A stretch of 64,000 nucleotides of DNA, from positions 1,477,501-1,541,500 of the forward strand of contig NZ_CP017476.1 in NCBI RefSeq assembly GCF_001761385.1, given 5' to 3'. Of this stretch, positions 52,707 to 61,165 are shown one piece after another; the first letter of the stretch is position 1, and each line of letters begins with the position of its first letter. This stretch comes from Hydrogenophaga crassostreae (lineage in GTDB: Bacteria > Pseudomonadota > Gammaproteobacteria > Burkholderiales > Burkholderiaceae_C). Position numbers and translations under genes: made by a program. A model generated the notes under the pieces. The model did not search any database. It was not told the DNA's origin and saw only the letters and a program-made list of their open reading frames with translations.

Positions 52707-53241
52707 AAAAATCTCCTTGGCATGAAAGGGGCATATAGCAGAATAATCTCTAGTCATATTTGACCGTGAAAACGCTCAGATTATTCTTGTTATTGACAGG
52801 GCGCACATGTACTGTGCCTTTAGATGGCGCGAGTTGTGGCGCTAGACTAGCAAGGTCAGCCGCGGAGTAGAAGGAATCCCCGAAGAATTTCTAGCTGCCA
52901 ACCCCATATTATCAGCAGCGAACGCCATGGCAAGATGCGATCGGACATCTACCATAGGCATTAGAATGGAAACCTATATGAATGCCCGCGGACGCTTTCA
53001 TCGTAATCTGATTTTGGACGTCATTAGCGAGTAGATCCAGCCAGCCAGAGGGGATGCGTATGTATCTAAATGGCATGTCAGTCTCATACTTCACAATAAA
53101 TTAGTGTTGCATAGATGGGACAGCACCGCACCGGAACGTTACAGAATGAACCTACTAACAATCACAGTCGAGGAGATACTGCTGAGGCGCCAGGGTCATC
53201 CTATTGGTTCTAAGGTGGCTTGGTTGGAATCAACTAGATCT
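52707..53241. other. Gene-free AT-rich gap in the polysaccharide locus
   Basis: This 0.5-kb stretch is by far the longest gap in the otherwise tightly packed locus. Short open frames on both strands (52912-53094 minus; 53104-53334 plus) have no ribosome-binding site, no recognisable protein features and partly overlap the asparagine synthase gene. No inverted terminal repeat or transposase remnant is recognisable. It may hold the promoter for the genes downstream (left), or the remains of a lost gene. Confidence 0.5.
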
Positions 53242-55128
53242 CTAATCTACGAACTCTTGTTGCCACAACTCCAAGGACAGCAGTCCCCACAAATTTCTGC
53301 TGAAACCACCCTGTGTATCGATCAAAGAGGCTAAATCTAGTTTTGGCTCCAAATAGGCACGATTTCTAGCTCGGCTAGATCCAAGAGTGTCTTGAACAAA
53401 CTGATAAGCCAAGCCACCGCTTTTCAACCATTTGTTGAGAGGGACGGGGAATCCCATTTTGTCTCTTCGATCGCGTACGCTCTCCGGTAGTTTACTCCCA
53501 AATGCCAAGCGTAAAAGCCTCTTCAACTCACCATTGGCGAACTTAATATTTGGCGGAATTGTTGCAGCAAAATCAACCACCGGGTGGTCCAAGAACGGCA
53601 CGCGTGATTCAAGTCCATGTGCCATGCTCATTCGGTCTTCAACTTGAAGCAGAGCAGGGAGCAAGGTCTTAAAATCGAAATGAGTCATTCGATCGAAGTA
53701 GGCCTCCGGCCCAACGTTGTCAACCCAAAATATCTTCTGAAATGCCTCGAAAGCAGAATCGAAGGATATAGCATCAGGGGTGATAACTCCGCCAAGAGTA
53801 TTGGACCGGTTAATTAGTCGGAAATATCTCTCGTCTCTGGGCCCGAAAAGGCCCGACGACCAAAACTCCTTTAGGAGTGGCTGATACTCCTTCAAGGTGA
53901 TTAGGTTTGGAATTATGGATTCATAGGTGACGATAAATTGTCCATTGTGTGAGGTTCCCTCAAGGGCTCCCTTGATGCATTGTTCAAAATATGCAACCAG
54001 GTATCTGGCATAGCCACCAAAAATCTCATCGCCTCCTTGGCCCCCTAAGACCACCTTCAGTTTAGATGCTGCAAGTCGAGAAACCATGAACTGGGGGAAT
54101 GAGCCTGGTCCTGCAATTGGCTCATCCAAGTGGTAAATTATTTTGCGAAAGTTGTCGACAAAATCTCTCTCATTGATGTCTTGAATGAAACAAGATAGCC
54201 CATTTTGATTTGCTACATCGCTTGCATACCGAGATTCATCGTATTCAGGGCCTTCAGTAAATCGACCGTTGAAAATCTTGAACTGTCCTGTAGGCCTTGA
54301 TTCTCTTGCAAGAATTGCAAGTAAGCTTGAATCGACACCTCCACTTACATATGCACCTACCTCGACATCAGCTCGCATATGCATTTCAACTGACTCTGCC
54401 ATTAGCTCATGTAACCGCTCAACAAAGTATTGTTCGGTGTGATAGGCATCTGGTTCATAATGCACCTCCCAATATCTGTGAAAAACAATATTGGATTCAG
54501 CGGAGACCATTCCACAATGGGCTGCGGGAACTTCATGCACTCCTTCCATTAGTGCGGAACCACTAATCGTAAATTGAAAGGCAAAGTATTCAGAGAGGGC
54601 CGCGCTAGAGATGGTCCGTTGAATCATAAAGGGGACTAAGGCCTTTATTTCTGATGCGAAGTATGTCACCCCACCTTGGGTTGTGAAATAAAGTGGCTTT
54701 ATTCCGAATCTATCTCTGGCGACAAATGATTTATTCCTAATTGGATCCCAGATAATGAACGCAAACATTCCGCGCAATTTGTTTACGCAAGCTTCACCCC
54801 ACTTTAAATAGGCTCTAAGAATAACTTCGGTGTCACTTTCGGAATGAAAGTGGCCGCCAATTTCTCGTCTCAATTCAATATGATTGTATATCTCGCCATT
54901 AAATGTAATGACAAGACCTGAAGCAGGATCCTTCATCGGCTGAGATGCATGCGTCGAAAGATCAATCACGGACAGGCGTACATGAGCAAGACCAATACAA
55001 TGATCTTCAGCAATCCATTTGCCCTCACCATCTGGGCCTCGATGTCGGAGCTTTTCAATACCTGTATGCAATACAGTGGCAGCATCCTTGACGGGTGCCT
55101 TGGAAATAAACGCGAATACTCCACACAT
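53242..55128 (-). CDS. asnB: Asparagine synthase (glutamine-hydrolysing)-like amidotransferase, copy 2
   Basis: This 628-residue enzyme has the same two-domain build as copy 1 but differs clearly in sequence and base composition. Cys2 (MCGVFAF), HRGPDG at 29-34, FNGEIYNHIELR, the P-loop SGGVDSS at 262-268 and LESRVPFLDHPV are all present. Its neighbours (deacetylase-like protein, Wzm/Wzt, WbpI/E/D) point to amidation of a diacetamido uronic acid, as proposed for Bordetella and Pseudomonas O-antigens. Ordinary asparagine synthesis cannot be excluded. It starts three bases after the stop of the deacetylase-like gene. Confidence 0.9.
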   Translation of the reverse strand: MCGVFAFISKAPVKDAATVLHTGIEKLRHRGPDGEGKWIAEDHCIGLAHVRLSVIDLSTHASQPMKDPASGLVITFNGEIYNHIELRREIGGHFHSESDTEVILRAYLKWGEACVNKLRGMFAFIIWDPIRNKSFVARDRFGIKPLYFTTQGGVTYFASEIKALVPFMIQRTISSAALSEYFAFQFTISGSALMEGVHEVPAAHCGMVSAESNIVFHRYWEVHYEPDAYHTEQYFVERLHELMAESVEMHMRADVEVGAYVSGGVDSSLLAILARESRPTGQFKIFNGRFTEGPEYDESRYASDVANQNGLSCFIQDINERDFVDNFRKIIYHLDEPIAGPGSFPQFMVSRLAASKLKVVLGGQGGDEIFGGYARYLVAYFEQCIKGALEGTSHNGQFIVTYESIIPNLITLKEYQPLLKEFWSSGLFGPRDERYFRLINRSNTLGGVITPDAISFDSAFEAFQKIFWVDNVGPEAYFDRMTHFDFKTLLPALLQVEDRMSMAHGLESRVPFLDHPVVDFAATIPPNIKFANGELKRLLRLAFGSKLPESVRDRRDKMGFPVPLNKWLKSGGLAYQFVQDTLGSSRARNRAYLEPKLDLASLIDTQGGFSRNLWGLLSLELWQQEFVD

Positions 55129-55131
55129 ATA

Positions 55132-55914
55132 TTAAGTCCCAGTCTTCGACACAGCTGCTGCAATTTCTCTTACAAATACTGTCCTTATATTCCTGCGAGT
55201 GAGTTCCCCAAGGAAGTCCCTATATAGGTTTTTCAAACCATAGCCACCAAACTGACTTCCCGAAAAATGGGACTCAGGGACGCTAACTAGATCCGAAATG
55301 CCCCGGGTCAAAGTCTTCCTCAAATCGTCTGTAGGGGCGTTGAGATAAATTAGCATAGGATGAACATTGAAAATCTTTAGACCAGGTCCGTCCAAGGGTA
55401 AGCTATTTACATCTAATGGATTGCCAACATCTACATGAATTCCGTCCTCCCAAATGTAGGAAAGTTTTACCAGCCCGTTGTAATCAATGTGGCCTTGAGC
55501 AAGGGGCGTCTGCCATAAGAAGCTGCTTACATCGTATTCGATGCCACTTTGCACAGCAAAATCGCTGATGTTTTGCCCAAAAAAGTTCCGATGGCAACGA
55601 AGACCGATTGAGTCTGGATACATTTCCCGAAGCTTAGTGATCTTTTGACTGAATCCGTGAACGGGGTGAGGTCTTGTATTATCCGGGTGCAGCCCAATTT
55701 CAACGAATTTTTGAGATTGAATCAACAATGGACTCTGATGTGTCGCAAATGCAGTGATCTTCATTCCTGCGTTTGATACCAGCTCGAGAACTGCTTCTAC
55801 GGCATAATCGGGTGCCCAATCGATATCCATCGTAAGTGCGACCACATCCGTGCCGTTCAGATTGTAGAAAGATCGAAATGGATCATTGCGAAACAAATTC
55901 TCAAACGGGTTCAT
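55132..55914 (-). CDS. Polysaccharide deacetylase-like protein (WbmS-type, NodB-fold relative)
   Basis: This 260-residue protein has the divergent NodB/CE4-like landmarks: VALTMDIDWAPDY (Asp pair), EIGLHPDNTRPHP (His-x-x metal-type motif) and GLRCHRNFFGQ. Related proteins, which I recall as WbmS-like in Bordetella O-antigen loci, are of unknown activity. The usual role of the family is removal of N-acetyl groups from sugars. Here it may act on a precursor sugar, since no signal peptide is present. I favour ATG 55914, with GGAA about eight bases upstream; an ATG at 55935 overlaps the glycosyltransferase gene by 35 bases. Confidence 0.78.
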   Translation of the reverse strand: MNPFENLFRNDPFRSFYNLNGTDVVALTMDIDWAPDYAVEAVLELVSNAGMKITAFATHQSPLLIQSQKFVEIGLHPDNTRPHPVHGFSQKITKLREMYPDSIGLRCHRNFFGQNISDFAVQSGIEYDVSSFLWQTPLAQGHIDYNGLVKLSYIWEDGIHVDVGNPLDVNSLPLDGPGLKIFNVHPMLIYLNAPTDDLRKTLTRGISDLVSVPESHFSGSQFGGYGLKNLYRDFLGELTRRNIRTVFVREIAAAVSKTGT

Positions 55915-57760
55915 CAGTGCATTCCAATGTTTCATCGATATTCAACAAGCGGTCATACATTTTTGCAAATTCTCTTGACTCTGATTCAAAAAGATACTGA
56001 TCTGATCTTTCTATTAATGCTTGTCTGAACCGCTCTGATCCACCCAGCTTTTCATCAAACATAATGTCAATTGCCGATGCATAATCTTTTGCATCTTTAA
56101 GTGGAATTAGCACCCCAAATCCTTCTGTTTCGACAATCTTCTTTACATTTACTAATTCGCTGGAGCCGATCATGGGTGTTCCGGCAGCAATGAATTCATA
56201 CATTTTGTTTGGAGATGAGATTCTCGTGTTCAAGTCAAGTGCTTGATAAGGCATAAACCCTGCATCCACAGATGCTGCCCAAAAGACTACCTCACTCCAT
56301 GGGACCGGATCAACAAAATGGGTGCGGTCTGCGATTCCTAATTCTATTGCAAGAAGCTTAAATTCTTGAACCTCCATACCCCAGGAAAGAAACACAAGAT
56401 GAACCGGCGTCTTGGCTCTAGCGGCGCCCTCCATTAACAGATGTATCTTCCGACCCCGATTGATTCCGCCCATAAATAGTACCAACTTTGCGTCATCAGG
56501 TAGGTTCAGTTTTTCCCGAGCATAGGCGTATCGCTTCGTTACATCAAACCCAATCGGACGCACAGTGGCGTTCGTCAGCGGTGTGTAGGATCCGTGCCCG
56601 TGATCCATCTGCATGACACCAGCTTGATCGCTATTTATGACGACAACTTCGTTGCAGTACTTGATTAGAGTATGTTCTGTTTCAAACAACTCTCGCTTTC
56701 TTTGGCCAAAAATACCTGGTTGGTAGCTGTACAACTCGTGTGCATCGTAAACGACAGGAATATTTCGCTTTTCTCCAATTAGTACAGCTATACGCAAGGC
56801 AGTAAGATCATGGGCATGAACGATATCAATATTATCCAAGTTTTCCGCAAACCTGAGGACCTCTGTTTCCCAATAGTCTAATGGGTGGTCTGAGAAATAT
56901 TCTGAAAGTTCATGCCTTACTCCCTCCATTTTGGGGGGGCTTTTCGGGCTAAATGAAAAATCACCATTAGAAAAGCTCCACAGTCTTGAAATGATGTAGG
57001 GATCAAATGTGAGTAAGCAAAGCATTGCGCCAAATGGAAACTTTCCGCTTCCATTTTTTAGCTTTAGAGCACTAAGTCCATGCCGGGGATATCGCACCAA
57101 TTTTAAGAGCTGAGGAAGCTTAGATTTCCTTGCGCGCAGGGAACTGAGATCAAACTTCAATTTGGCAATCTGGGAATCAATAGAAAGAACGTTAGATCCG
57201 TCTCGTCTACCTATAGTAGCAATTCCTGAAACGGCTGCTCTAAGGTTTAGCGAGAGGGTTCCGAGGAAAAATACAGACGCCCCCCGAATGATCTTTGGCA
57301 ATCTTTGAGCGCTTGATATCCTTGCGATTGCAAAGCGAGGGGAAAATATCGATGCAATAATTAGTGCAAGTTTCTTGCCAACAAGAGAACTGAGTATGTG
57401 GTAAATAGAATCGAAGTTTTCTTTTGACTTTTGATCATACTTTTCTTCGAGTTTTCGAGCCGTTTGAAGTTCTTGCCCGCCTGATGAAGATTCAGTTCCG
57501 TTTTCATGCTCAATCAGGCGGTGAAATTCTTTGTGCCTTTTGTCGAAGCTTCTTTTTGAGGATTGATTTTCGTCAAATCGAATAATTGGCAACCCATCAA
57601 TGATGTTCTCATTGTCGCCCAGTACGCCATAGGAGGCCACAAGTGCAACAACATTTCTTGATCTTTGTAGCAAATTGGCTTCAAGAATAATTCTTCTGTC
57701 GATCATCGAGTTTCGATCGATCATCAAAATATTCTTTGCTTTCGCGTTGTGACTATTCAC
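55901..57760 (-). CDS. Large glycosyltransferase (GT4-like, GT-B fold) with long N-terminal extension
   Basis: This 619-residue enzyme has a GT-B transferase in its second half. IVHAHDLTALRIAVLIGEKRNIPVVYDAHELYSY (residues about 300-333) is followed by the C-terminal donor domain LVLFMGGINRGRK and the EFIAAGTPMIGS block that binds the nucleotide sugar. The first about 280 residues are longer than usual, with a hydrophobic stretch near 155-185 and charged loops, and may be a membrane-associating or partner-binding domain. The start is GTG 57760, with a GGGG-type ribosome-binding site and an eight-base overlap with the acyltransferase gene. The linkage made is unknown. Confidence 0.82.
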   Translation of the reverse strand: MNSHNAKAKNILMIDRNSMIDRRIILEANLLQRSRNVVALVASYGVLGDNENIIDGLPIIRFDENQSSKRSFDKRHKEFHRLIEHENGTESSSGGQELQTARKLEEKYDQKSKENFDSIYHILSSLVGKKLALIIASIFSPRFAIARISSAQRLPKIIRGASVFFLGTLSLNLRAAVSGIATIGRRDGSNVLSIDSQIAKLKFDLSSLRARKSKLPQLLKLVRYPRHGLSALKLKNGSGKFPFGAMLCLLTFDPYIISRLWSFSNGDFSFSPKSPPKMEGVRHELSEYFSDHPLDYWETEVLRFAENLDNIDIVHAHDLTALRIAVLIGEKRNIPVVYDAHELYSYQPGIFGQRKRELFETEHTLIKYCNEVVVINSDQAGVMQMDHGHGSYTPLTNATVRPIGFDVTKRYAYAREKLNLPDDAKLVLFMGGINRGRKIHLLMEGAARAKTPVHLVFLSWGMEVQEFKLLAIELGIADRTHFVDPVPWSEVVFWAASVDAGFMPYQALDLNTRISSPNKMYEFIAAGTPMIGSSELVNVKKIVETEGFGVLIPLKDAKDYASAIDIMFDEKLGGSERFRQALIERSDQYLFESESREFAKMYDRLLNIDETLECTDEPV

Positions 57761-58541
57761 GATTTTCCCCCGCGAGCAAGGTTTCCAATAGTTCAACATC
57801 TAATAAAACAAGTTTGTGCAGCTCCTCAATCTTCATTTGAGCTTCTGGCGGATAGTAGTCTGAGAAGTGGCTCATCCAAGGGTGTTGCTTCCCGGTTTCC
57901 TTGTGCTTCAGTTTCCTAATAGTTCCTGCAATTTTCCCTTGGTTTCCTACGACCAAGGCCCCAGCAGGGACATTCCCGTGCGGACGAGCCATAGCAGCAA
58001 CAAATGCGCCTCGCCCAATGGTTGTTCCTGGAAGCACGACGGCGCTTGTACAAACAACGCTACCTTCTCCCAGAGTCACACCATACTTTAAGCCTGAGGG
58101 AGGAATTGGATCATTTGTCAAAACTACATAGGGAAATATCCAAACTAGGTCTCCAATAATGGCACCTCTTCCGATGTGAACATTGCTGTGAAATCGAACC
58201 CAGTTTCCGATTTCTACATCGCCTTCCAGATCGTTGAAGCTCCCAATTTGGAGGTTTAGTCCTGCTTTAACTCCCTCGCGAATAAGGGAGGAGTGGCCTA
58301 CCCTTAGATTTTCCCCAAATGTGCTTCCTTCATACACAACAGTATGGGAGCGAATTACTGCATTGGCTCCAATATCTAATGGCCTACCAGCGAAATCGCC
58401 GCCTGCAGGATGTCCAATCACGCAAAAATCACCAATAACTGAGTTGTCGCCGATTTTGACATTGTCATGAATTCGTACGAAGTCCCCTATTTGAACATTT
58501 CTTCCAATTACTGCATGCTTCGAAATAAGTTCCTTGGCCAT
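57753..58541 (-). CDS. Acyltransferase with left-handed beta-helix (hexapeptide repeat) domain
   Basis: This 262-residue protein is made mainly of hexapeptide repeats (about residues 8-205, for example IGRNVQIGDFVRIHDNVKIGDN split in repeat units), and ends with a helical tail of about 50 residues. A catalytic His is likely in FHSNVHIG. It resembles WbbJ/VatD-like acyltransferases rather than PglD. The product may be an O- or N-acylated sugar. GAGAGGT lies six bases before the ATG, so the start is good. It is AT-rich like its neighbours. Confidence 0.83.
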   Translation of the reverse strand: MAKELISKHAVIGRNVQIGDFVRIHDNVKIGDNSVIGDFCVIGHPAGGDFAGRPLDIGANAVIRSHTVVYEGSTFGENLRVGHSSLIREGVKAGLNLQIGSFNDLEGDVEIGNWVRFHSNVHIGRGAIIGDLVWIFPYVVLTNDPIPPSGLKYGVTLGEGSVVCTSAVVLPGTTIGRGAFVAAMARPHGNVPAGALVVGNQGKIAGTIRKLKHKETGKQHPWMSHFSDYYPPEAQMKIEELHKLVLLDVELLETLLAGENRE

Positions 58542-58546
58542 TTTGG

Positions 58547-59623
58547 TTACCTCTCAAATGTTTCAATACTATTGACAATGTTTTTGGATGCTTCGCCATT
58601 TCCAAAGTGCTTCATGGTTTCTGAGGGATCAGGACGTTTGGATGCATGAAATGCATTTTCAATAGACGGTCTGTCTGTTTTTCCGATAGTGGCCCATCCG
58701 TTCTGAATCAGATCGTGCCAAGTGTCTTCTCGAAACAGCATAACGCATTTTGCGCCGACCCAAACTGCTTCTCTTGGTACCCCACCGGAATCTGATATGA
58801 CACAATCGGCCCCGGAGAGCAATCCGAGCATTTCTAGGTAGGTGACCGGTGGAATTAGTTTGATTGATCCCAGACTTCCGCCGCCACTTTTCCATTTCTC
58901 AATAATTGCCATAGTTCTAGGGTGGGTTGGTAGAACGACGGGTTTGTCGAGACTAGAGAGAAAATTCATGATGTCGCAAAAACGACTGAAGTTTCTGACG
59001 TCGGTATTCTCTGGCCTGTGGAGAGTGGATAGATGATATCCTTTCTCTGAAAGCGCTAATTCTTGTCTAACTCGGTGAGATTGACGTTTTAGATTGCTGA
59101 GAAAACAATCCAGTAGCACGTCTCCTGTTAAGACTGATACATTAGACAAGCCTTCTGAATGTAAGTTTTTCAGCGCCCGAGGTATTGGGGCACAGTTCAA
59201 GCTAGCAACGTGATCGGTGACAATTCGATTAATTTCTTCAGGTCTTTTTTTGTCGAAGTCCCTCAACCCAGCTTCAATATGAACCAGCGGAATATGAAGC
59301 TTTGCTGCAGCCAAAGCAGCTGCCATTGTGGAATTCGTATCACCATCCACTAGTACTATGTCAGGGGTGATGTTTTCTATAGCTTGTTCAATTCCTTCCA
59401 TCATTCTGCCGGTCATAGCCCCGTGTCCAAGGCCATGAACTCCAAGATTTATATCCGCCTCCGGAATGTTGAGCTCTCGAAAGAATACTGCACTCATCGC
59501 ATCATCATAATGCTGACCTGTATGTAGCAATATGTGTTCATGCCCTCGATTTACGAGTTCATTTCTAATTGGGGCGACCTGCATAAATTGAGGGCGGGCC
59601 CCAACAACTCGAAGTATTTTCAT
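58547..59623 (-). CDS. UDP-N-acetylglucosamine 2-epimerase homologue (WecB family), second copy
   Basis: This 358-residue enzyme has the non-hydrolysing 2-epimerase fold: VGARPQFMQVAPI at the start, GDTNSTMAAALAAAKLHIPLVHIEAGLRDF split around residues 91-120, EINRIVTDH and ISDSGGVPREA. It differs from the WbpI-type copy at 61.1-62.3 kb in the GxHGxMTG region (LGHGAMTG) and in the RPEEINR block. It may make UDP-ManNAc, or act on another acetamido sugar. The two copies differ strongly in base composition. The start is ATG 59623; the gene follows wzt with an 11-base gap. Confidence 0.88.
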   Translation of the reverse strand: MKILRVVGARPQFMQVAPIRNELVNRGHEHILLHTGQHYDDAMSAVFFRELNIPEADINLGVHGLGHGAMTGRMMEGIEQAIENITPDIVLVDGDTNSTMAAALAAAKLHIPLVHIEAGLRDFDKKRPEEINRIVTDHVASLNCAPIPRALKNLHSEGLSNVSVLTGDVLLDCFLSNLKRQSHRVRQELALSEKGYHLSTLHRPENTDVRNFSRFCDIMNFLSSLDKPVVLPTHPRTMAIIEKWKSGGGSLGSIKLIPPVTYLEMLGLLSGADCVISDSGGVPREAVWVGAKCVMLFREDTWHDLIQNGWATIGKTDRPSIENAFHASKRPDPSETMKHFGNGEASKNIVNSIETFER

Positions 59624-59634
59624 GGCTATTAAAC

Positions 59635-60387
59635 TTACGCTTCCTTTGAGATTCTGTCGTATTCCGAAAGTGCTTCTTCGGTTTGTCCTATGTAGACGAT
59701 TTTTCCATGGGACATTACAATACACTTGCTGCAAAATTGACGAATCAGATCGCCGGAATGAGAGGCAAATAGAAAGATATGGGATTCAAATATTTGCTTC
59801 TTTAGTCGTTCCAGCGCTCGATTCTGAAATGCGGCATCACCGGCTCCAAATACTTCATCAATGAGGAGTATTTCTGGTTCAGAGAATAGTGCCATTGCGA
59901 AATATAGTCGCATTGCCATTCCCGCTGAGTACGTCCGTACTGGAAATTCCAGAAACTCTCCAAGCTCAGTAAACTCAGCAATGTCCGGTACCATCGATTT
60001 AACCTTTTTATGGGGAATTCCCATCATTACGCCAACGCGTAGAATATTCTCAATTCCTGATAGATCGGAGTCTGCTCCGATTCCAAGCTCAAATATGGTC
60101 GATACACGCCCAACAACGTTAGATGTTCCGTTTGTAGGGTGGTATACTCCACCAATTAGGCGCATCAGTGTACTTTTTCCAGATCCGTTGTGGCCTATTA
60201 GACCAATGCGCTCGCCATCCTCAATCGATATGGTGATGTCGGATAAAGCTCTTACGACCCTGTGCCCTGATGTTGAGCCTATACGTCCACCCGTTCCTAT
60301 ATTGAGAAGTTTTTGTCGGATGGAATTAGAGCGAGCGTTGAATATCGGAAATTCTAGATTTACTTGGGTCAGTTTTATTGATGCCAT
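59635..60387 (-). CDS. wzt: ABC transporter ATP-binding protein for polysaccharide export (Wzt/KpsT-like)
   Basis: This 250-residue ATPase powers export of a lipid-linked glycan with the Wzm permease. It has Walker A GHNGSGKST (near residue 67), the signature YSAGMAMRL, Walker B ILLIDEVFGAGD and HSGDLIRQF. It lacks the C-terminal carbohydrate-binding domain of O9-type Wzt, so export should not depend on a terminal sugar modification read by Wzt. It starts one base after the wzm stop. The composition is strongly AT-rich. Confidence 0.9.
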   Translation of the reverse strand: MASIKLTQVNLEFPIFNARSNSIRQKLLNIGTGGRIGSTSGHRVVRALSDITISIEDGERIGLIGHNGSGKSTLMRLIGGVYHPTNGTSNVVGRVSTIFELGIGADSDLSGIENILRVGVMMGIPHKKVKSMVPDIAEFTELGEFLEFPVRTYSAGMAMRLYFAMALFSEPEILLIDEVFGAGDAAFQNRALERLKKQIFESHIFLFASHSGDLIRQFCSKCIVMSHGKIVYIGQTEEALSEYDRISKEA

Positions 60388-60388
60388 T

Positions 60389-61165
60389 TTAGACCCAAAG
60401 TGATATTTTGTTTCGGGTTTTTGAGAATGCTATTAATCCCAATCCTAGTATTGCAAGGGTTACTCCCACCGCTACAGCATAGTTTGTAAATGTCGGGATT
60501 TTGCCTAGCATTGGTTCTCTAACGATTGCGATTAAGTGTGTGAGGGGATTCAGTTCGGCAACAATCCCTCGTTTTCCAAGTGCTTCTTTAAACCAAAGCA
60601 CAGGAGTCAAAAAGAACATCAATGGGACAACAGATTCTACAATTGGAGGGAAATCTCGGTATCTAGCTCCAAGTATGCCGAGTAGAAGTGATGTGCTGGT
60701 CGAAAATGTGAAGAGCACTATTAGTGCAGGAATTACAAGAAAGGTAGTAAATTTGATGGATACATCAAATACTATCGCTACTAGTACAAAAACCAATATA
60801 TTGTGCAAAAATGCTATCAATAGCTTCATTGATAATCTCAGAGGATATAAGAATAGAGGCATTGGTGAGACTCTAATTACTGATGCCTGTTGAGAAAAGC
60901 AATGGCTGCCTTCGATTAGTGCTCCTACCAAAAGGTTCCATACAATTAGTCCGGCAGTCAAATATGGAAAGAAGGTAGATAGGTCTACTTTCCATATAAG
61001 TGACCAAAATGTACCTAGTCCTGCAACTGTAATAGCTAGTCCTAGTGTGAGCCAGAGCGGCCCCAGAACGCTTCTTCGGTACTTTGAGGCTGTATCCGAA
61101 AACCCAAGACGAAACCATACTGGCCATCTTTGGATGCTCAGAGCAATGTCATTAGCTATTTTCAT
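60389..61165 (-). CDS. wzm: ABC transporter permease for polysaccharide export (Wzm-like)
   Basis: This 258-residue membrane protein has six helices of the ABC-2 type and the N-terminal amphipathic start FRLGFSDTASKYRRSVLGPLWL (residues 18-39), typical of Wzm. It would form the inner-membrane channel for the completed glycan with Wzt. The ATG at 61165 overlaps the end of the 2-epimerase gene by 14 bases. A 60-base sample at 60781-60840 contains only 17 G/C, far below the core genes. Confidence 0.9.
   Translation of the reverse strand: MKIANDIALSIQRWPVWFRLGFSDTASKYRRSVLGPLWLTLGLAITVAGLGTFWSLIWKVDLSTFFPYLTAGLIVWNLLVGALIEGSHCFSQQASVIRVSPMPLFLYPLRLSMKLLIAFLHNILVFVLVAIVFDVSIKFTTFLVIPALIVLFTFSTSTSLLLGILGARYRDFPPIVESVVPLMFFLTPVLWFKEALGKRGIVAELNPLTHLIAIVREPMLGKIPTFTNYAVAVGVTLAILGLGLIAFSKTRNKISLWV

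Noticed and set aside
52912..53094. 60-codon minus-strand frame in the locus gap
   Set aside because: It is short, with no ribosome-binding site and no protein features.
53104..53334. 76-codon plus-strand frame in the locus gap
   Set aside because: It lacks a ribosome-binding site, overlaps the asparagine synthase end and resembles nothing I know.
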